Source: Zygophlyctis sp. KS116 (Eukaryota; Chytridiomycota). Taken from it: a stretch of 25,116 nucleotides of DNA. The stretch spans positions 1-25,116 of the forward strand of contig BAAFSQ010000140.1 of assembly GCA_054661495.1 (NCBI GenBank), in the 5' to 3' direction. The notes below the pieces were generated by a model. The model was not told where the DNA came from. It worked only from the letters and a program-made list of their open reading frames with translations, and searched no databases. A program made the position numbers and the translations under genes. This document shows positions 18,512 to 25,116 of this stretch, one piece after another. Every line of letters starts with the position of its first letter. Position 1 is the stretch's first letter.

Positions 18512-21046
18512 TTATAATTTTAATATGCAATTGGTTTGAGAAGAGGTTGAATTACTAGTTAAAATTATTGTTTTTCCTGTAAATAATGTTTTTGCTAAAT
18601 TAATAATTTCAAGAGACATTGAATTAGAGTCTAATAATACAATTTTTGCTTCTCCAAGTAGAATCATAAGTATCGATAGGCGGTGTTTGTGTTTAGGTTC
18701 CAGTCTAGGTTTAGATGTAGTTCAACTTACTCTATTCCGCCTTGTCCGATAATTGTATTGTATCCAAAAGGTAAACTAGAGATATAATCATGTATTTGAG
18801 CCTATAATTAGAAATTTAGAAAATTTACCTTTTTAGAAGCTTCAAAGATTTTTGATTCTAAATAAACTTGAGTTTTAGGTAAAGAAAGGATAATGTTTTC
18901 CTTGATTGAGGCATTAAGAAAAATATGATTTTGAGGTATAATTCCAATGACTGATCTAAGCCATTCAGGATTTGTGATTCTGATATCAATGTTGCCGTCT
19001 AGGAGTATACAGCCTTGAGAAATATCGTAAAAACGAGAACAAAGGTTTAATATAGTAGTTTTTCCTGATCCAGGACCTCCACAAATTACAAATGTTTTAC
19101 CAGAATCAACCTTGAAGCTACAATCTTTGATTATGGGATTTTCTGCTAAAATATCAGATGTTTCATACTACAAGAATAAGAATAATAATAATTACATGAA
19201 AATTGACATTTTGAAATTCAATTCTTCCTTGGAAGTTTTCTATTTTTGCTCCAACATTTAGTGGTATTTTTGGTATACGATCCAAAATTTCAAATATATG
19301 AATACTATCAGCTAAAGACTGACAAAGTGATTTGTATGCACTACTAAATACTCCAAATATCACTACAAGATTTGTAGAATAAAAAAGCTGTGGTTAAAAC
19401 AAATAGAGGAATTACAAAACTTGTAACCATTCCAGTAGTCATTTCCTTACTTAAAACAAAAGAAACTCCAAAGTATAAAACCATGGCTGTTGCAATTTGA
19501 GGGAAAATTCCAGCAGTCCCTGAAAATATTGCTTGGATATTTGCGATACTCTTGCCCACTGTAAATGCTTCTTCTATAAAATCCGTGTATTTCTCATTAA
19601 AGGAATTTTGTTTTTCCTTTCCAAAAGTTTTGATTGTCTTGATCTATTGTAAATTAAAACCAAAATTATTACTCCCATGAAAATATCTGTTGCTACAAAA
19701 TTCGCCATATCTAAATATTCATTAAACTTTATATAAAAGTTGTTAACATAGTTTGTATAAGCCATTGATCCAAATACGACTAATGGTGCGCCTAAAAGTT
19801 TAGAAAAGATAAAATAACTATACAAGAAAATATAATTAGCGATAACTTCCAGCTCAAACTAATCATTAATAACATTGATCCTCCAAATTGGAAAATAAAT
19901 CTACAAAGTGTCGGTATTTCAGATGCAATAGTTTCTTGAAGGCCTTCGACATCTGAGATTAATACATTTTGAAGTTGAGGCAGTTTGGTAGAGTCAAAAA
20001 ATCCCAATTCTTGACAAGTTATGGCCTCCAACAAATCACAACGAAGTCTTCTAGAGAGCCTGTAAGCGCACAAATAAAAAGAGTAAGATCTTTTCTGTTA
20101 CCAATTATTAAAAAAACCTTATATATCCTGTTATCGCAGAGAGAAATGTTACAAACATAAATGAATAAAGTGAAGAATATACTAAATCTGAATCTTGATC
20201 TCTACCAACTGATTTATTCACCAACCCATCAACCAAATTCCCTAAAATATACGGTAAACTTAACTGAGAAATGCAATTTATAAAGAGATTAATCAAACCA
20301 ACGACCAAAATAGGATAATCTGGTTTAATCAATGCGTAATATCGCATAGCTGGTATACCATTGACACTTGAATATACAGCAGAGGAATTTCTTGAGAGTG
20401 GTAATCCATCTCTAATATCATTGTCCAAATCGCAAGCAAAACTCCTTAAAAACAGGAGCATAGACACTAATTGAAAAGCAGTGACTATCAAGACCGTAAA
20501 AGAAATTCCTAGTGCAAATGATCTGGGTATTGGTAGAGCTGAATCATCTCCTATCGTAGAATATATATGTGTTATCTTTCGTGAAACATAAAACGTATTG
20601 ATCCATAACATGGTATATATTGGAATTCTGAATCGGTAGAGCCTCCGAATCCGATAGTTGAAGCGAAACATCAAGAATGATATTACAATTACTAGTGACT
20701 TTATAATCTCCAATAATAGAATATCAAATAAACTCGTCGGTATTGTTGTTGCCTCATACGCAGAGATTGCAATATATTCCTCCCATGAAAACTGAATATG
20801 TTTTCCATCCGATATAATCGCTTTGAATCCCAAGACAAAACCAGCAATCGCAGCGACAGACTCAAGAAGGAAAAACAAAATAATTGGAACTAACAGGAAT
20901 CGAGGACGAAGTCTAACCTCATTGCTGTCTGTTCGACGCATTGATCGTGTTCTAGATGAATCAATCAATGGAGTCTCAATTATTGTACTTGTATCCATGA
21001 TTAAAGTAAAATTTATGACATCATTGCGTTCCGATCTCATGATCAT
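18512..21046 (-). CDS. ABCB-type half transporter with degenerate nucleotide-binding domain
   Basis: Eight exons: 21046-20118, 20089-19824, 19791-19673, 19643-19416, 19387-19196, 19167-18829, 18801-18731, 18704-18512 (introns 28, 32, 29, 28, 28, 27, 26 nt), 778 aa. An N-terminal extension of about four hydrophobic segments (TMD0-like) precedes an exporter core: YPILVVGLINL..LPYILGNLVDGL, then YRLSRRLRCDLLEAITCQELGFFDST, TIKTFGKE, TGMVTSFLFYSTNLV. The NBD has an intact Walker A (GGPGSGKT, 608-615) and Q-loop (IPQN). The signature LSGGQ aligns to LEPKH (716-720), Walker B is IVLLDS with the catalytic Glu replaced by Ser741, and the H-loop His aligns to Ser765. The frame stays open and exons join cleanly. 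The start is uncertain: 21046, 21040 and 20998 are all possible. TAP-like, Mdl1-like or Hmt1-like kinship cannot be separated by eye. Confidence 0.88.
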
Positions 21047-21047
21047 G

Positions 21048-24000
21048 CTATCCATACAGAGATAATATCGAATCCTTTCATTAAATTAAATAAAAAACAT
21101 ACTGAATCGGTCGGATTAACCGATAAATATTGTGATCTGAATAATGATTCCTGCGCGATTGCTCTGTAATGCGAGCCCATACTCGTCATATATGCTGACC
21201 AGTTTTCAATAAGATTTGATTTAGGGGACTCAGGCTTATTGGTAAGACCTATTTTAACAGGACTGGTATGAATTGGTATCGGTGGAAATAGACCAGCAGG
21301 TTCCACCATTGCCACAAGTTTTGTGTCCGGAGAAGAAAAGTTTTGCATTAGAGGTTGATTCAAATAAGTCGATGGGATTGATGCGAAAGAATTCTTTTTA
21401 GCAGCATGAATAGTTTTAGATTTCTGGAAATGGTTCAAAGATTTCTCTTTCATCTGATTGTCTTGGATTGTTTTTTTGAGGCGATTAAGAAGATTTACAT
21501 TTATACCTATAGTTAGTGAATAAAGTTTTACAGCTTATTAACTCAGCATCATACTTTTCCAGTTTGGAATTATAGAATTGTAGCTCCAAAAAAAGTTGCT
21601 AGAGTTGAGTGATATATTCTTTCTTACATGTAAAACGTTTTCGTCTTCCTTACTTTTCATAGATCTTTTTAAAATACAGTCGTAAGTGTCAAGAATCTCG
21701 ACAATTTGTGAGACTTCTTTTTGTAAATTTAAAAGTCTGAAGGAATAGCTTCTCTGAATCATAATTGATGAAGGAGAATCTTTTGATTTTTCATTAGTTT
21801 TGCCAATTTTTGGTGTCGATAAACTTGTGAGAGCACCATAATAGTTTTTGTCCGAATCCTGGGATGTCATTGGCGATCGATGTATTCTTTGATAATTACG
21901 ATGGCACCAATTATCGAGATCTGTAAAATATTTCTGGAGCCAAATATCTTCCTCTTCTGATAATTCAACATCTAAAAGTGGGGCCATCTCAAAGCGTATT
22001 ATGGTGTGATTTTCCTTCATTAGAAGTGATATGAGCTTCACACTTCGAATATCCAAATTATTGTATGACACATCAATCTCTCTCACACTTTTCCATTTAT
22101 TAAGACTCTTTGTAAGCATAGTCAAGTCTATAATATGAAAAGATTTAAACGTTTACCTTCCAAATTCAAGTTCGTATTTGCCAAAGAAATCTGTTTTAAA
22201 ACATCATTTTCCTCCATAGCTTCTTTTAAGAGCAAGATCTAGCAGTTAATAAACCATGATTAACATACACCTTCCTTATTCGCTCCAAAAAGGGAATTCC
22301 CAGATAAATCAATCACTTCTAATGATCTGTTAGATTTCTAATTTTTAAAATGTTCAAATACTACCAGTGAAAGAGCCAGAGCAGGAAGACATGATTCTCC
22401 CAGACTTGTATTCCTCAAATTAAGAACTTTGAGCGTTTGACTTCGTGCTATGGCCTGAAACACAGGAAAAGAACCCACCTAATATTGAGATATTTTTAAA
22501 ATTATTACTTTGATACGATTTCCTCTCAAGTCTAGAGAATTCAGTCCCTTGATCTGATCACCAATTATAGGAGTGTTTTTAAGTAACTCTGCTATCAAGG
22601 GACCCGATTCCCAATCCATATGATTATTTTGAATGCTAACATGTATAAGATTGGATTTATGAACAGATGGAGCTAATTTTTAAAATTAGTGAATATACCC
22701 AGCCCACCCAACACTTTACTTGAGATACAGCAATAGTCCATAATCAAATTATGAAGCTTACATTCTTCACTTACTAAAGCCCATGAAAGATAAGAAAGTG
22801 ATTTTTCGGATAGCTTTATCCTTGATAAATTAAATGTCCGGATTTTTTTCGACTAGAAATTTATTCAAGATAAATTCTTACCTTTTTTAGAAATATCGCA
22901 ATGTGCTTAAATTCCTCTTCTCTGATATTTTGATTTGATCCAAATGAAATGTAATTTAGCTGATCTATTTCTCCTAGAATCGCCATTAAAGCTTTGAATA
23001 TCTACGAAATTAACTCTCTTAGTGAATACCTTATTTTCAATGTTGCAGTTTTCCATTACCAATCTAGTGATTTTCCCATTTGATAATAAGACTTCCGCCA
23101 GAGCTTCTAACTGTTTCAAACTAATAATTGTAGTCCCTATTTAATGAGATACTCAAAGACTACTACATACCAGATATATCTATGCAAGTTTTTCTTGAAG
23201 CTAATAGTGGGGTGCGCGGGGGTGATAGCATAGCATGTCTTTCAGTTTTTGAAGGAGTTGGCGTCACATTATTTGACTCGATTGCTTTTGAAATGGTCTG
23301 TTGAAAATCCGAATTTTTGGCTGACTCGATATCTTCATTTAAGGGATTGGTGCTGATAAACGACTGTTCATCCTGAAAGAAGCTATTTTCAGAATATACA
23401 GGAGAGACTGGATGCTGTAAATGAGCGTTAATAGTGATGATCGAGTTTGTAGGAGTTGATGCCATTTTCATATCTTGAAAATCATAGAAATCAAGAATTT
23501 TAGATGCATCCATTTCCAATGACTCTGGAGATAGTGCTTCATTATCTTGAGGCTTGTTCATGTTAGTAGTATAATCCTTTGATTCGTTCGGTTTTTTAAC
23601 GTCACCGGGTAAATTTTCTGAAAGAGGTAAAGCGTCTGAGAATAATCCATTCACTTTGGTTGCTTTAGAAGGAGACGCATGCAAAATAGGCTTATTAAAG
23701 GAAGTTGTCCAATTAAACCTTTTTGGGCTAGTCTTCTTAAATAGTGAAGTTAATGGCAGCTGCTTTTTCGGATGCGGATGTACCACTTCAACTTCTCTTT
23801 TGATTCTTTTTTGAATTGATGTCCCATCTATCGATAGTCTTTTGCCGTATTTTTTCGTCAGGAATGCAAGATTACCCATCTTTACTTGCCGATAGCATTT
23901 TGCAGTCCGAAGATCATCATTTGCATGGATCAGTTTATTATGGAATGTAATCCTTTTAGGAATTTTGGTTGTAACCTTGTTATCTTCAAGAGTCCCTTCT

Positions 24001-24540
24001 ATCCGAATGGTCGCATGAGGCAACAAGAAATTCACTGATTTACTTCCTGATTGTCTCTTTGATGGCGTACTTTTCCTCGCATGAATTTGTTCGACAGGAT
24101 TTTTATAAGAGGATCCAGTTGATGATGAAGGATGTATCAAATGCGGTTTTAGAAGAATATCATCTCCATTGTTTTCCAAAAGTATTCCCTTTGGCCTCTT
24201 AGATACCAGTTTTGGACATTTCTTCTTTGCAATAACAGGAGCATGAACTAGATCTTTAGTCGTAATGATCATTACAAAACGCATTTCTCTTATCAGTTGT
24301 TGGCGTAAGCTGAATAGTTCTTTTGAGTAATTCTTGTTGAAAGTTTATCCTGGTTACATTTGCATTCATACAATCATTATAAGCCTCCTTACATATATCC
24401 ATATCAAATTCCAAAGATAACAGCTTTGAGAACACTTTTTTTAATTCATCAAACGACAATGGCGAATGATCTTGGCTAGCAAAATTATTATTTACAGATT
24501 CAGAAGCATTTAATGATGGTACAACCTGGATATGATTCAT
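21048..24540 (-). CDS. PPP1R37-like leucine-rich repeat protein with RITF motif
   Basis: Twelve exons: 24540-24276, 24247-23171, 23136-23030, 23001-22882, 22852-22699, 22672-22509, 22478-22365, 22337-22269, 22238-22157, 22127-21555, about 21506 (or 21533)-21103, 21074-21048; about 1050 aa. Introns are 26-34 nt except the tenth, 48 or 21 nt, both in frame. The N-terminal 445 residues are low-complexity, basic and Ser/Pro-rich, and hold KRITF, a match to the PP1-docking RVxF motif. About ten RNI-type LRRs follow (CIDISGTTI, LNSLDLRGNRI, LKVLNLRNTSL, LEVIDLSGNSL, VREIDVSYNNL), closest in order and spacing to PPP1R37. The Ser-rich C-terminal 280 residues are unfamiliar. A PP1-regulatory role is inference. 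The tenth join is the weakest: exon 10 could instead end at the TAA near 21538, making the rest a separate gene. Confidence 0.75.
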
Positions 24541-24618
24541 TATCAAAAAATTCAAAACCGATCGGACACTCAATTTTAATGTTTAATATGGCGGAAAGTT
24601 TTACTGCAAAAAGATTTA

Positions 24619-25116
<498 letters not shown>

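Noticed and set aside
20823-21065. Plus-strand open frame over the ABC N-terminus
   Set aside because: Antisense shadow of the TMD0-like region, with no motif.

Overview
The window is compact, AT-rich nuclear DNA from a eukaryote. The gene set points to an early-diverging, probably flagellated fungus. Signs of this are an Sdh4 subunit of mitochondrial complex II, a GCP2 gamma-tubulin complex subunit, a CXorf65-like protein otherwise typical of ciliated lineages, coilin, and a Crinkler/RHS-type remnant beside an F-box/ankyrin gene. A Rozella-like (Cryptomycota) parasite would fit, but that is inference; an aphelid, chytrid or sanchytrid is not excluded.

The strongest global feature is ultra-short spliceosomal introns. 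I placed about 42, nearly all 24-34 nt, each by joining reading frames and restoring a conserved protein motif. The commonest form is GTA... ...(C)TAA... ...TAG/AAG. A complete U2 snRNA gene lies in the same window. Many apparent small ORFs are single exons of larger genes.

Layout. 1-3 kb: 3' part of an ML-domain lipid-transfer gene, a threonyl-tRNA synthetase with an eroded editing site, and U2 snRNA. 3-5 kb: UBLCP1-like phosphatase (-) and coilin (+), whose ATGs are 8 nt apart. 5-8 kb: three minus-strand genes about 15 nt apart, in transcription order Sua5, a MAPKK-like kinase and cis-prenyltransferase. 8.1-9.2 kb: small accessory island (Crinkler/RHS remnant, F-box/ankyrin gene). 9.3-12.4 kb: twelve-exon GCP2. 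12.4-14 kb: Cut8/Sts1 (-) and PNPO (+), divergent around a GC-rich repeat. 14-17 kb: FG nucleoporin with an N-terminal membrane segment. 17-18.5 kb: CXorf65-like gene (+) overlapping Med10 (-), then Sdh4 (+). 18.5-25.1 kb: minus-strand ABC half-transporter with a degenerate nucleotide-binding domain, a PPP1R37-like LRR protein, and a ubiquitin-AN1 zinc-finger fusion cut by the window edge.

Gene order follows no single pathway, but themes recur: RNA splicing and Cajal-body biology (U2, coilin), the nuclear proteasome (UBLCP1, Cut8), and the nuclear pore and transcription (FG Nup, Med10). Three proteins look like eroded enzymes: ThrRS editing, MAPKK activation loop, and ABC ATPase. The most noteworthy candidates are the membrane-anchored FG nucleoporin, the catalytically degenerate ABC protein, the non-RD MAPKK and the editing-dead ThrRS.
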